DNA from: Archilochus colubris
Taxonomy: Eukaryota; Chordata; Aves; Apodiformes; Trochilidae
DNA: 64,000 nt
Assembly (NCBI GenBank): GCA_023079485.1
Contig: CM041085.1
Coordinates: forward strand, 33,713,121 to 33,777,120
Direction of reading: 5' to 3'
In this document: positions 39,101-54,100 of the stretch, piece after piece
Layout: each line of letters opens with the position of its first letter
Numbering within the stretch: position 1 is the stretch's first letter
Translations under genes and position numbers: made by a program
The notes under the pieces: model-generated
What the model saw: only the letters and a program-made list of their open reading frames with translations
Databases searched by the model: none
What the model was told of the DNA's origin: nothing

Positions 39101-42100
39101 TGACACTGTTGAAGTAATGTCTGTTGAACAGAAAATTATCTCTGTAAATATGATTAAATTGTGGGAAGGAATGGTTTTGGCAGCAAACGGGGCTAAAAAC
39201 TAGCAAACTTGTGAACTATTAATATTTTTATATCAGCACTTTTTTAAATGGCAGACATAATTAATATACTCTAGTTTTTCTGAGTGGTTTCTGCTCTTTC
39301 TATAGGGCTAACAATGTCTACTGTCAGCATAAATTGATAATTTTGAACTGTTCAGATATATAGTCTAAATGGCATAACATATGTGATTTAGTGTGGTGTT
39401 TGCTTTAGGTTACAGAAAAACCAGAATAATTTTTGATAGCATAGTAAGGTCATGTCACACTGATACATGGATTTCACTTTTGATGAAAACAAATATATTT
39501 CTAGTGAAACAGCATATTTTACCATTCAGAAGTTACTGAGTAGTGCCCAATACTCATCTGTATTAGAAAGAATTACGTCTGGTATAAATATATATATAAC
39601 TTATACTGAGCATGACTCAATGTGCTTTTAGGCAGCTTGGTGAATTTGAGAATCTTAATTTTTTTTTTTTTTTTTTTTTTAAATCGTTTTATAAACCTGT
39701 TAGGACTTGCAAAGCTGAGTTAGGACAAGTGTTGTGAGATGGCAAAAACCTTCCACTGCTTTGTCGAAGCAACTGACTTCTATTCACATGCCAGGAGCTT
39801 GTGGGCTTGAGAGGTTTTTTAGAAGAATATCCAAAGTGAGGGTTCAATTTGAAATAGCTCATAATTTAACCAAGTAATTTCTAAAGAGGGGGTGGGCAGC
39901 AGGTCACAGCAAGCTTGAAGGGGAGCTTAGCATGCTGGCTGGATAGATGTGAGTTTTATCTGGATTTTTTCCTGAACTTCTCTTTACCATTCTGCCATTC
40001 ATATGTGGCATTTGGAATGGGGATTTGAATGAGAATTATTTATTTAGAGAGGGGATTGCTTTGAAATGAGAATTTCATTAATAAAATGATAGCAAGCAGA
40101 GACTGGCTGTTAATGGATATATGAACACCTTTCATCACCTGACTGGTAATAGGTGATACTTGCTTAAAACTACTGTTGCTCTTCAAAATGGATCTTTTCA
40201 CAGGTTCACAAAATTATTTTCTTGCTTCTTAATAAAAGCTTACAGTTCTGTGTCATTCTGGAAGGAAAAGCCAGAAGGAAGACTGGGAATCCTCCATGAA
40301 AAAGCCTTGAGGAGTAGACATACTTATTTGTTCTGTTTTTCTCTGTGAGATGTAACAGACAAATGTTGATAGTCTAGCTAATATAAATTTTATGTGGGGT
40401 ATCACTATTAGACAGCAAAAACTATTGTTTCTTCTAGTTTTACTGTTCATCCCAGTATTTCTTCTGGAGATCTTCAGTCCTTTTCCCTGCACCTTTACTC
40501 TTTAATATTCAGGCTGTCAGAGAGGGAATAAAGTTCTGTCTCCATTGGAAAGCAATTTGTTGGCATTGCTGGCTGTGAGCAAAATTGACTGAGATTGTGA
40601 AATCTGGGCAATTTAGCTCACAGCCAGGATGGCAGGGAAGGGGCAGCATTGCTCTTTCATGATGTTCCAGTCATCTTGCAGGTATTTATTTTCTGTTAGC
40701 TTTTATATGCATTTATTAGGTGCCCTGTAATCACTGGCATTTCATGATGTAGTTTATCTAAAGACAGCAGAAGCTCTTTTTCAGAAGCAGAGATTGTGTA
40801 CTCAAACTTCTTGCTATTTAGTTTACCAGGAGGGAATGAATGCAGATACAGATATATTTGGTTGCTATCAGAAGAACTTACACTAAGAAAACTATAATTT
40901 ACAACTGGTAAAACTGTTGAACCAAGGCCTTGTGTTTGCAGTGTAAACCCACCCTGCCTACCCTTCCCATGGGTTTTGCAGAAACAGCTTCTAGGGCAGG
41001 ATAGTCCAGCTGGCCTGCAGCTGACTCCTGCAGGAAAAAAAAAATCCTCAAAATGAGTTTTCAGTCCCCAAATATGAGATGTGACACCACCAGATAGTTT
41101 ATTACAACCAGATGGTTTGGTGTTTGCTTGCTCAGTATACTGTGTTTCTGTAACAGGTAGCCTGTAAGTCAGAAAAATCTAAATTATGCAACTTCATAGT
41201 TGTTTCAATTCAAATGAAATGGAGGAAGTGTTAAAGATTTTTCATTTAAAGCTGTAGCAAGCTGAAACTATCAGGTTATGAATTCTATGTTTATCTTCAG
41301 TATTTTTGATAAATGCTGAGAGATATAAATGCAAGATTGCATGCTTAAATGCTCTAGATATTTACATGAGAATTTTTAAGAAGCCCCTCCATATTAAAAC
41401 ATGGAAAATTCTATTTAAGGAATAAAAAAAATGATGTATTAGAAAGGAAACTTGATTTTAGCTCCAGTTTCTTTGCAGCTTTTCTCAGAAATGTAAGTAT
41501 TTTATTTCCCAAGAGTAAATAGAGATTATGAAATTCCTGCTGTATTTCCCCATATATAATTTTCTCTCTGCAAGGAAAAACAAAAACACCAAAGAAATAA
41601 ACTGTGTTTGCCTTCCCAGGGAGCATATTAAAAGGCTGAACTGAAAATCTCTTGTTCCCCCCTTTAATGCTTGTACTTTGAGAAATTTAATTCCAGGGAG
41701 CTGAGATACATAATCCCTGCTATTGTTCAAAAGCTTACTGTATGTCCTCTTGTGAATTATGATAAATATTGAGTCAAATTCTATAGATGGTGCCATGTTA
41801 TAAAAATATGGATTTCCTCTTTATTGGTTGAATAGATACCATGGTTTGTAAGCTTAAATGAAATGTGAAAAACTAATAAAAGAAAAATTAGTTTTAAATA
41901 TGCATAAGGAGGAAAAAAGGAATATTTTCCTTTTGCGTTTCAGTTTTAATACGAAGGTAAAAAAATGTAGAATAGAAGTAAAATCAATAATGAGAGAGAA
42001 CCTTCCTCCCTCCCTTCCCCTCTCCCTCTTCCAGGTTGAAGGGCTGGCTGTATGCAGACCATTCCTAAATGGTGCTAACTACTCTTTTCAGTACAGACAA

Positions 42101-45100
42101 TTATTTTGCTCTGATTTCTGTAATACTGTTACTTTGATCTTGTGAGATGAAAGGAGAAAAAAGCTTCTCAAATTATCTTCTAGTCTAGGTAATAAGGCTA
42201 TCCAGTATGAGTAATGTTTTAGAAATTTACAAAGTTAAGCTTCGGATGAGAATGTAAACACATTTATAAACGATAGCAATAGAAGATCACTTTTATTCAA
42301 ATACCTGCAATTCCATTTTCCAAGCAAGTGAAATCATATTGAAATGGAAAAGCCAGAAATCTGAAAAAAAAGGTGGTTTAAAAAATAGACAGCCCATTGT
42401 AATTCTTTTCAATCTGTGGGCTCTGATTAAAAATGCAACATCATTAGTTCATAAAATTTAAGTCAATTTTTTTCCCTTTTGACATCCAGGACTTCTTTGA
42501 GAGATCACATTATACATTGCAGTTTAGTGCTAAACAGAATTACACAGGTTCTTCTGAGGCCTCTCAGTAGCTTCGTTGCAGTCTCAGCCTCAACTTTTGA
42601 TGTTGGCAACTCACCAACCAGGGCTATTAATCTTATATTTATAATGCAATAGCCAATTATATTAGCTAAAATGAAGTTTCTGACAATTTTATTAGGGTAG
42701 CACCACACAGATGTTATCCCTTTGATTTGACTGTGTTGTGGGAAAACATTCTTCTAGAAATCCATACAGCTGAATCTGGTGATGCATTGATACAGTTTTT
42801 CTTCTCCTCCAGCTGATGGTACTTGAGAATGTGTCTGTCCCACTTGAAATTTAATATAAATTAATTGCTGCAAGTTTAGAAATTCTGCATACCTTAACTG
42901 GAATGAACACAATAACCCCATGCAGCGCTACAGGCTGGGGACAGAGTGGCTGAGAGCAGCCAAGCAGAAAGGGACCTGGGAGTCTGGATTGACAGGAAGC
43001 TGAACATGAGCCAGCAGTGTGCCCAGGTAGCCAAGAAGGCCAATGGCATCCTGGCCTGGATCAGGAACAGCGTCGCCAGCAGGTCCAGGGAAGTGATTCT
43101 GCCCCTGTACTCAGCGCTGGTGAGGCCACACCTCGAGTACTGTGTTCAGTTCTGGGCCCCTCAGTTTAGGAAGGATATCGAGGTCCTGGAACAGGTCCAA
43201 AGGAGGGCAACCAGGCTGGTGAAGGGACTCGAGCACAGACCCTATGAGGAGAGACTGAGGGAACTGGGGGTGTTCAGCCTGGAGAAGAGGAGGCTCAGGG
43301 GAGACCTCATCACTCTCTACAACTCCCTGAAAGGAGGCTGTAGCCAGGTGGGGGTTGGTCTCTTTTCCCAAGCAACTCTCAGCAAGACAAGAGGGCACAG
43401 TCTTAAGTTGTGCCAGGGCAAGTTCAGGTTGGACATTAGAAAGAATTTCTTTACTGAGAGGGTGATCAGGCATTGGAATGGGCTGCCCAGGGAAGTAGTG
43501 GATTCTCCATCCCTGGAGATATTTAAAAAGAGACTGGATGTGGCACTCACTGCCATGGTCTGGTAACTGCAGTGGTAGTGGATCAAGGGTTGGACTCGAT
43601 GATCTCTGAGGTCCCTTCCAACCCAGCCAATTCTGTGATTCTATGATTCTGTCAGGACTGTTATGTTTGGGTGGTACCACAAGGAATGGATGTGCTCTTC
43701 CCTCTGACTGTTGCTGTTCCAGCAGTCTTTATGTGTGCATCTGCTGCCATGTGGATCACAAGACCACCTTTCACTAAACTGTGCTTTGCAAGTATGCAAT
43801 TTTAATGAATATGTGCTCGTTTCAGAAACATTGGAAAGAATTTCCGTTGGATGAGAAAAGCTGCATTTGAAAAGTAGATTAATAATTTATTATTTTTGAA
43901 GATTTTTAAGCAGCTGCTAGTAAGTAAACTTTGAAAGAAGATAATTTTACCAACAATTCCTGAAACTTCTTGGACACTAATTTAAAGTTAATCTGTAGCA
44001 GATTAAATAAATTTTGTTAAAATTCTTTAACTTGAAGGTGCCAGGAGTGGCATTGTTCCCATTGCTAAGCATTAATGTTAGAAATTCTCATTCCCAATGC
44101 CAAGAGATGCATAGCTCATTACTATCTGGCTTAGTTTAGCAGCCTGTTGTTCTTCTCTTTCTGAGTATTTGTTCTATTTCAAAACAAATGGAAATGTTGG
44201 CAACCTAATGGAGACATATGTAGGAAGTAACCATTGGCAACAACAGTTGTATGAGACAAGATTCTATAACCAGAGCATTTAAGTATTAATCCTCACAAGT
44301 CAACAGAGGAGTCCTTTCCAGGTTGCTCAGTACAATCCTTGGAAGCCAATTCCCTTCACAGGCTGTAGATTTGTAATTGGCACATTATTTGTTTCAGATA
44401 ATTGTTTATACAAATGAAAGTATGGAAAGATTAATTCCCTACAAAGGCAAATCCTGCTTTCTGCTGCATGCGATGTGCTCCTTAGGCATCCGTAGAAACC
44501 TTTTGTGTATATTTGAAAATAAATTCTGGCTACATCCTGTAAGTCTAGACCTGGACTGCCTGCCCTACAAGGCATTGATGTGCTCACGGATGATTATTTT
44601 CTTATCTTCAGAGTGAAAATTCCTAGCAAATTATGACATATTTCACTTTGAATACAGGGAGTATAAAATTTTATCTTCCACAGATTAGTTTTGGCTGTGT
44701 ACATAAAGTCTTGCAGGACCAAGTTATTTTAGATCACATCTAGAGATAAAATAGATTATAAAAAATGTATAAGATACAAATTAATTGGCTTTAAGCTTTT
44801 TAATGGAGTGAGGTGAATGAGAGAGGAGATGTGTTTATTGTTTGCTCTCCCTGTACAAAATCAAATGTACTGCAAACTTAATGAGATACCATTGAATTTA
44901 TTGGAGGATGCACACTTATCCTAGAGACAAAATTAGATAAGTTTGATCTGTTATGATGTAAGAAAAGCAAAGATGGTTTACAATCCCTTTTACACTTTCC
45001 TTTCCCGAGGAGGGACAAGTGTGGAACATGTTCTAGTTGTGGCATGGAAGAGGTCAGCTGTACCAGGCTGGTTTATCTGATCTGTGAGTAACTGACTTTT

Positions 45101-48100
45101 GAGGAAATGGTGAGATCCCTGTCAATGGGGATACACTGCCTCTACTGCTTTGCCTTCATCACAGGAACTCTGTGATCATGAGATAATCCACAAAAATAAT
45201 ATCCAAGGTTTCTTGTTAGGTGAACTTTACATCCTCTTGGCATTACAGGAGGAATTCTGTTGTGTTTCTGTGTGCGGTGTTCCTTGACGTAAGATGTGCC
45301 TATATCACAACCTCCAGTGAAGGGCAAAGATACCTGACCTAACTTGGAATTCATGAGAGCATTTGCCACACACTGTCTGGCTTTTATAACACTGGAGTTG
45401 GAGCAAAATAAATTGGCTTGCAAGGAACTCTGTGCTACCATATCTTGACTCCTTCTGGTGTCTGAGATAGACAGCACAGTTAAATGAAGACTGAGAAAGA
45501 AGATACATTGCTATTTGTAATAGACATTCAGGAATTAATACAGGAGAAGAAGAGGACTTAGTGAAATTGAACTTACTTTAAGATCAAACGGATATTAATT
45601 GCTTCTGAATGAATTTAAAGTGTAAATTAGAACAAGGTTTCCCACATCAAAGGAATGATACCTGAATTCGCACATGACCTTTCAAATAGGGCGGGGAGTA
45701 CAAGGAACCCAAATTATTTCAAGATGGAGCTGGATAAATTAATATAGATAGTGATCCCAGAGATGGAAATTAAAATTATTATAGTATCATAGATCATAGG
45801 CTCAGAGACCTCAAAAAGCATCCATTCAATTTCCTTGCTCTGAGTCTTAGGTACTTTGAAATCATTCCAGATTTATCCAGCCTGATCTTAAATATGATCT
45901 CATCTAAGTGATGAGACTCTACAGCCTTGTTACTCTTCCATTCAGTTGCCTCACTATTCCTACCATTAAAAAGCTTTTCTAAGCTAGACTTAAGTCTTCC
46001 TAGAGCAATACAAGTTCATTTCTTCATGTCCTCTCCACAGCAGACTTGAAGAACAAATTAATATCCTGCCCCTTTATAGTAATCTCATATATGCTTGGAA
46101 ATTCTTATAACTTTTTCTCAGAATAAGAAGGTGATTGATGTGGGAACATCTCAGTATTTCCATTTTGATATTAACACTTGCTTCTTCAGTCTTTTCTCTG
46201 AAAACTTGTCTTCTAGAACTCTGGTTGTTCTGGTACTCTCTGCAGGGCTCTCCAGGTGTTTCTTTCCCTTCCTTCCATTCCTCCTGACCAGAGTCTACAC
46301 TACTGAATATGATGGCTTATTTTGTGACTCTTAGTCATAGTACTACTGCTTATTTATCCAAGTTATTATTCTCATTATTGCAGTGTGGGATGTGTCTTAC
46401 TTTCCAGCTGTCTATGTGTTTTCACCCAATATATTCCCTGCTGTAGCTGGGTATAAGATGTTAGAAATGCCCTTGATCTCTACAGCTGTGCTTATGAGAT
46501 GCTTTTGTGAATTTCATCTAATGAAGCTCTTACGTTCCTTGTGAGGGAAGGGGGGGAAGTGGGCCTGAGAAAGGGGGAAATGGGCCATGAACAGAAATCT
46601 TTATGGATCTATCTTTGGACAGATCCATCTGTGAACTTCTTTTGCATGATCGACTTTAATTCTACTCATGTGAATCCTTCTTATCCTATATCTGTGCTGC
46701 ATTTGAAGCTAGGATAGTCCCTAAAGCAGACATAGCCTACAGGTCTCCCCAGCATCAGAATTAGCCAGAAAAAAAGAGGAGGAGAGCAGTGCTGTGTTCA
46801 GGCATTACCATGGTTGCTCCTTGTCTCAGCCTGAAGAGTAACCCAAACCCAACCCAAACCACTGGGTCGTTTCTTTTTTACCACTGGTAAATGCGTGTGG
46901 GTGGGTGAAGAGGGAACAACCAAACCCTTTTGTACTATCAAGCTGATGTTATGGAAATCTCCTAAGACTGCAGAACCTGGGGGTACTGGAAGTGTTCTGT
47001 AGCTGAATGTCTGTTTAACCTTGTACTTCAGTTATTGGTTTGGTATTATTATTACGTGTTTTCATTTTAGCACATTGCCAGCTTGAGGTCAAATCTTAAT
47101 GGCTTATTTGCTCTGCATATCTGGAAATGAGGTCATTTGGTGCCACGTTCATGAATAAATTTGTGAATATGGAATAAATAAGATACTATTAAGCATAGCA
47201 CTCAGAATTCAAGGGTTTGAGAAACTTTGTCTATTGCTAAGCTGACAAAGTGTTGTTCTGAAGTGATAAAAGCAGGTGTTTCTTTTTGGTTGGCAAGGAT
47301 GCCATGTGAGAGGCTAGATAAGTAATCCAGAGTACATCTAAGAAGAAAATTTGCCAGAGTGTAATTACTTTTCCTCACAGTGCCAAATAGGAAGAAGAAA
47401 AAACCCATCTTTGGAACTCAATTGTGGTCTATTTAATTGTCCTAATTTAGAGCCCTGAGGTAGAATTCTTAACTTCACAATGAACTGCACTCTTTCAGCA
47501 GCAAAGCCGAACAAATGTATAAGTGATAACTTGTGCTTCTACATTTTGCAGTTAGGTTAAAGGAACATATTTTTTTTAATGTAAGTAGCTTTTACAAGTT
47601 TTTCAGCTGTGTCATTTCAGTATGATATAGTTTTATCATTAATCAACACTTTTCTCTGATGACTTCTGCTAAGGTAATGGCCATTTAATCCTTCTTTATT
47701 GATAGGAGTAGTCTTATAAAGCCTGGCTATTGGATCTTGGTATTCTGTGAGTTTGACCACAGAATCACCAAACCTCATTCTCCTGCTCTGGCCAGCAGTG
47801 CTTGTCTGTGTGCTGGGCAACTGAGTGCATTGGATGATGTTCAGTCAACCCTTCTCATCACAAGGCCTCCATTGTCTTGTCTTCTGCAAGGAGACTTTAT
47901 CAGTAAGTCAGCAGGAGAAGGGATTAAGACCACAGCCATGTACCCACATGCCCTGTGCAATGAAATCTCAGTGTCATAACCCCTTGGTTCTACATTATTA
48001 TTTCACTGGAAAGGAGGCATTATGCTGAGAGATCTCTCTGTGGGTTATTTAAAGGAAATTTAATGAAACCAGCATTCTTTAATAAGACCAAGCCAGGGAG

Positions 48101-51100
48101 TCACTTGTTTTGGTATCTGCCTATGTTTCGTTTTGCAGGTAGATATAAAAGTTAAAAAAAAAAGTGAAAAAGGTCTGCCATTTTTTCATGTCTTTGTAGT
48201 TGTTTTATAGGTTAAACTATATGGAAGGCTATGTCCCTTATTTAGATAGGGCGCATTGACTTGCCGTTCCCATATATTTTATCTTTAAGGAGTTCTTCTC
48301 TAAAATATGTTATATTCTTAGTCGGGCCTCATATGGAAGTATTTTCACAAGAAACAGCTGGGATCCCCTGTATTTAGAATGTTTCCACTTTTCTGTATCT
48401 TTTCTGATAAAATGAAATAGGTAATAGAAAGTTCAAAGTTGGAATGCATAGAATGTGGTCATTGATTTTTAAAATGTTTTAAAATTCTGGTATTTGCAGT
48501 TCACTTCTGTGTACAGGCTAATATTATCACTTTGACCTCTCTATAAACAACACTTCCACCAAGCATTACTGCAAACATGTACTATTTCCCTCTCTAATTG
48601 ATTATATTTAACTTAAAACCCATTGATGTGTGTGAATGGCTGAGATTTGTTAATGCAAGACAAATTACTGAGATTCATTTATTAACTATGAATCCATCTG
48701 CTCCTTTGCTGCATATTTATTTAGTTTTATTTCAGACCACTGGTGGTTATAACTAATAAATCATAAATAATTCTGCTTCAGGCAGATTTAACCTCTCCTT
48801 GAGTAGGCTTGTCTCCAGCAAGAGATCTTAAGTTGGAAACTCAAGTTGGAAACAGAATTCCATGTTGAACATAGGTTAACTGCATCGTTCTGTAAAAGGG
48901 CTGTCAGGGGACTATAAAGAGGAATATAACCTTTGAGGCACAAGAAATTGCTGACCTTCAGTTCTGCTTAGAAATGGTGAGACCTCCTGCCAGTACTGGG
49001 TATAACATTTTAAGAAAGGTATTGACCAGCTAGAAAGTCCAAAGGCAAACAAGAAGCATCACCTGCTTTGATTGTCTGACAAGTAAGTGTGCGTGTGTAT
49101 GTGTTTGTGTGTAAAGAATACAAAGCTGTGTGTGCATTTTAGTAATTTTCAAATAAGTAAAAGGGTTCTGCAGAGCAGAAAGGAGTAATCTGTTCATTCA
49201 ATCACTGTGACCTGTGTCTGCACTATTTGTGTTGGACACTAGGAAAGTATTTCTGAAGCTGAGGGCAGTCATCAGCGTGCTTTCTGCATCTCAAGCAGTA
49301 TTTGAAAGTGTTCAGATCTTCTACAGAGTTTGGTCACTTGAAAAACCTGTTTGTAAATGCATTTCAGGATATTAGATAACAATGTTTCTAAGTAATGTTT
49401 CTAGATTGCTCTGACAAAGGTGCAGGAACCTCATCTGTTTTCTGACAAGCGCTCTTAGTGTTTTCACTGTCACAGTTTACAAGAAAAGAGCAAGGAAGGC
49501 CCAGAAGAGGCATGCATGTGTCTATGAATAAGCTGCTATATGTTGATAAATTGATGCTGATGGCAAAAGGAGCACATGCAGGATAATACATTCTGGATCA
49601 TCTTAATCCAATGGTATAATGATTTAAAGTGATGTGCCTTGTTACAAGGCAAAGGGTAGAGAAAAGATGAAAGAGCACCTCAGATACAGCTGGCAGGATT
49701 TCCTATTTTCTCATTTTGAATATGCCCAAAGCAATACTTCTGGAAATCTCTTTCGTGTCAAATGAGAGAAGGGGAAAGAGAGATAGGTTGGTTTTGCTTC
49801 CATCTCTCTGATTATTTCTCTCCCTTTATTTCTCATCCGACATTTGGTTTAAATGGGTTAAATTTAATTTAAAATAGATAGCAAACTTTTTGTTCTGACA
49901 GATCATAATTTTCCTTTGAAAATCCACCTTAGCAAACAATTCTGAACCAGTTCCTGCTCCAGTGCCATCAGGGGAGGAAATAGGAATCTGCTGTAATTGG
50001 AAGCAGTCTCCAGTAGTTACTGTGCTGCAAAAACATCTCTGATTTCTGCTTCAAGCCTGTGTTCCCCTTGGGCTGCTTCCTTGCTGTGGTGTCAGGGTAA
50101 TAGCACTACATCAGTACCATCTGTATGCATAAGATCATCACAAAGTGCTGGGGGTAAATTGACTGAATTATATATGTTGCTCTTCTGGGAATACAGAATA
50201 AGTTTTCCTGCAAGTTAGATGTAGCTGTAGTCGCATGCTACAGCTTTAGGAAATAAAAGCCTTAAGGGAGGAGACAGCTAGTTTAATCATTATTTTGTTT
50301 GTTGTTTCAGTGAAATTACTATGTCTTGGTATTTGTATATATTAGTGCTCATCTTGCTGTGATCAGTGGGATCTAAGGAAGACTGATGCAGACAATTGAC
50401 GTGAATTGCAAGAATTGACATCAAGCTACATCTTGACCTGGCACTGAAGGATGAATCCATCACTTTTCATTTGAAATAATATGCTGGACCTTGGTAAAAA
50501 ATATTACCAATAGAAACAGATTACGGGTCACTCTTTTGCCAGTAACCAGTAAAAAATGACTTAGTTTGTCAAAGTCCTCTTCTTGATTAAAGCTGGCAAC
50601 TATAGGAATAAAAGGACATCTGAAAATTGTACCTGACTGATGTTCTGGTTAAATGTGGGTCCAAAGGCTTGAATCCTACCCTTTCCTATAAGATCTGTGA
50701 CTCCTTAGAAGAGCTGAAGGATTTTAGGAGAGCCTGTAATATGCCTGCTCTTTGTACCTTGATGACTGAACAGATCCAGAAACAGTGCCAGAGTCACCTC
50801 AGCTTACAGCTCAGCATTTTAAGGAAATTTGAGTTTGGTGCCCATTTCCTTTAAACCATTATCAACAAAACTAACACAGGAGCTGCCTAAGAAGCAGCAT
50901 AGACATCTGTGTGGTAAAGGAGGAGTTGTCAGCCAGATGCAGTGACTTGGTAGATTCCTCCCTTGCTGCAAATCAGTTCCCCACAGTAACAGCTGCTGGG
51001 CTAGTTTTGTGCTATCTGTGGAGGTCTAAGATTCAAAGGTACAATGCACCACACTTTGGGAAGATTTCCTCTGGCCAGAAAATTACAATCTGCACCATTA

Positions 51101-54100
51101 AAAAAAAAAAAAAAAAAGAAAAAGAAAAAGAAGTATCAGACTGCTAATCTTTTATTGCCTCAGACTCATTTTCTCCTTAAGGATGGGGAGGCTATTTGGA
51201 TATGCATTGATTTAACGGAATGCATTTGTTGGTTCAGGTGCATTCATAGCAAATTTTTATAATTTAATAACTGTACAGATCCTGGGGGAAAGCAATCAAG
51301 AGCAATGTTTATCTGCATCATTAAAAATAATTTAAGTGTGATGACAGCTGGAAAGTAACTGTACGAGTGATTTTGTAGCATTCTATACTTATTCCCTGGT
51401 AATGACAAATTGTTGCTGTTTTTCTCAGCTTACAAGTCAAAAGGCAAGTGTTTACCATGTGTACATTTAGTCTGGGTTCCTAAGTTGAGTAAATTGAGCA
51501 GATACCTGTCTATCACATACTCCATGTTAACACAAATTTAAGCTCTTCACAGTCATTTATTCATTTAATCCCCAGAAGTCCCCTTAAGGTAGGTAAATAT
51601 TATCTCCGTATTACTGATGGAGAAATGAAGTGTAGGGCAGGCTGAAAGTAACTTTAGAGAAAACAGCTTTAAAGGAAGGGCTTTTAGATGGTAAATGCAA
51701 CTGTTACTGTGAAATAGAGCAGGTCTTGTCATGGAAAAGATGCTTTAGGCTACAAAACCAGAATAAATACACAATGAATATCCCAGTGGTCTTGCAGGTA
51801 GTGCAGCTGTGCTGTTTGCCCACGAAATAATCATTGGGGAAAAAATATAAAGGATTGATTTATCTGTAAGCAAGAGTGCTACACAGAATTTATTTATTTC
51901 AAGAACCCTTTAGTTACTCCAGATCAATCAATCAAATGCTAGAAAACACACTTTAGCTCGCCTGCCGAGCTAACTTATTGTATTAAATTTCCCAAAATAT
52001 CAAGAGAACTACATATGTATGAGTCTCAGGAAAGCCTTTGAAGGAATTATGCTCAAATTCTTGTTCTTGAAAGAATATCCTCGTATTGCCACAAGGTTAT
52101 AGTGTTATTGCCATTTTTCTTTCCCTGCTATGGAGTTTTGTGAGCATTACTCATCTCCTGCCATTCATCTGCATCTGGAGGGCACTTTAACTTGCATTTG
52201 CCACCTTGAAATGCTCTAAGCATTGTGATGGATTCCTGTGGCAGCAGCCTGACAGAGGTGACTCTTTTAGGTTAGGACAGAGTGTGCTGTGGGGATGGCA
52301 CATGGGAAGTGAGGCAACAGAGTTATTATTGCAGTGAACCCTCACTAATGTCTCTGATCAGTGGGAGTGATCAAGCTGGTTCTGCTGGATTTGGGGCAAT
52401 TTTGTGAAGCTCCCTGTACGGGCCAGGATGTGGGATTGTACCTTGAACACCATGGTAATACACAATGGTTGTGCTTTATTCCCTTTCTTTCAGGTTTCTG
52501 TGGAGTCCACTGGGTGTTGGTATTTCTTAATAAATGAAATTGAATTTGACTTGTAGCTAAAGAAATCCAGAGCCTGTGTATTAGAAATTCATTCTTTCTG
52601 TGTCTTCTCTCCTTAAGAAAGGTAATATTCAGGGATGACAGAAAGTGACAAAGGAGATTATTTTGAGGCTAAATCTTAATTAATGAATTTTTGGGTCAAA
52701 GTTTCTTTCTTAGGAACAAATGCATTTTCTATTAGCAATGGGAAAGACTCTCACCACATTCCAGATGAGAATATGGATGTGAAACAATAATGAAGTCCAA
52801 ATCTCTTCAAATTATCTCACAGTCAGAGCAACTTGGTTGAAATGGTGATTTGCTATGTGGTAGATTTGTCAAATTTTTCAGGTTTTCATTCATTATCTGT
52901 GATCCAAAGATCTGGGACTCAGCTACCAGATACTGAGATCAAGTTCACTGTCTTACTGCAGTGGGGGCTGTTAAAGCCAAAGGCTTCATTTCTGTGGCTG
53001 ATCTGTAGCTCACTGTGCATACAGACAAAATACAGGAAGCAAATATAAGTACTTCCTGCATTTGAATTTTCCTTTTTGAAAGTCTTTAAGAAATAAAACA
53101 GCAGGATTTAATAATTGTCAATTACAGGTCTTAATTAAATGTTAGTTAGCACTTACTACTGTGATAGCAGGATAGAAATAGCCAGCTGCTGTTTTAAGGG
53201 TTACTTATATGAGTAACTGCTCCTGAATAAACATAAAAGTTTTGAATTTGTCCCTGACACCAAAGTTGGAAAAGACTGTAAAAAAATCCATGGTAGACAT
53301 TTTAATTTTTAAGATTCTGCTTTTGTTGTAGATTGCCTTCCTGTGTTTTTTGCAGTTATTAATGTTTGCAAAGTTTTATGTTCACTTGCAGGGATATTTT
53401 GTGTAGTTTGTGAACTGCGTGTTCAAAAACGAAGTTTATGCCAGCAAAAAATAATTAAAGTAGGTCACTAAAATTTGTGCTTGTGAATAATCCATTGCAG
53501 GTATACCATCAGTTCAATTTCATGTGTGTGTTTGAAAAACAAGCCTCTTACTATTCACTTTATATTTATGTCAAAATCTGTTGAGACATGGAATAGTTTT
53601 ATGACCACTTATAATGGGAAAAAGTATAAGAGTCTTGAAGCTTGATTTATATAAGTACCAGAAACACAGATGGCTGTATCCATCCTACACTTATCTCTCA
53701 AGTTTTTCTTGCAAAATTTCTGGCTCTTTGGGCCTTGAGGGAAGGTAACATGTTTTGTAATTGTGCATTTAATTCCCACTGGACTCCACAAGAGCAGATA
53801 AAAATGAGAAGACATTCCCTCATTCATTTTTGAGTTTTCTCATAGAAAGGTAGCTGAAGTTGTTTTGTGGTTTTTCATTTGTTTTGCTTTGTTTTGTTTT
53901 CTGTTTGCTGTCCTCATTATAGTGGTAGCTATAGCTGGAGGAGTTCTGTGTGTTTGATTTAGTAATAAGTAATTCAGGTCTGCATCAAGTGAATCTTTCA
54001 TGTCTCCTTTTTATGTGCAAGTTGCATAAATCTTTTTAGTTTTCTTATCCTAGGCTGTGATCTCAGTAAGCCGCTACTGCAGGCTTAATGACAAATGCCT

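Noticed and set aside
42946..43566. 206-codon ORF as a possible host gene
   Set aside because: It is the CR1 ORF2 C-terminus followed directly by the CR1 3' UTR and tail, a truncated transposon.
43111..43680. 189-codon minus-strand ORF
   Set aside because: It is the antisense shadow of the CR1 copy at 42905-43651.
46838..46862. Telomere-like acccaaacccaacccaaacc stretch
   Set aside because: The repeat is CCCAA/CCCAAA, not CCCTAA, and only a few units long; it is simple sequence.
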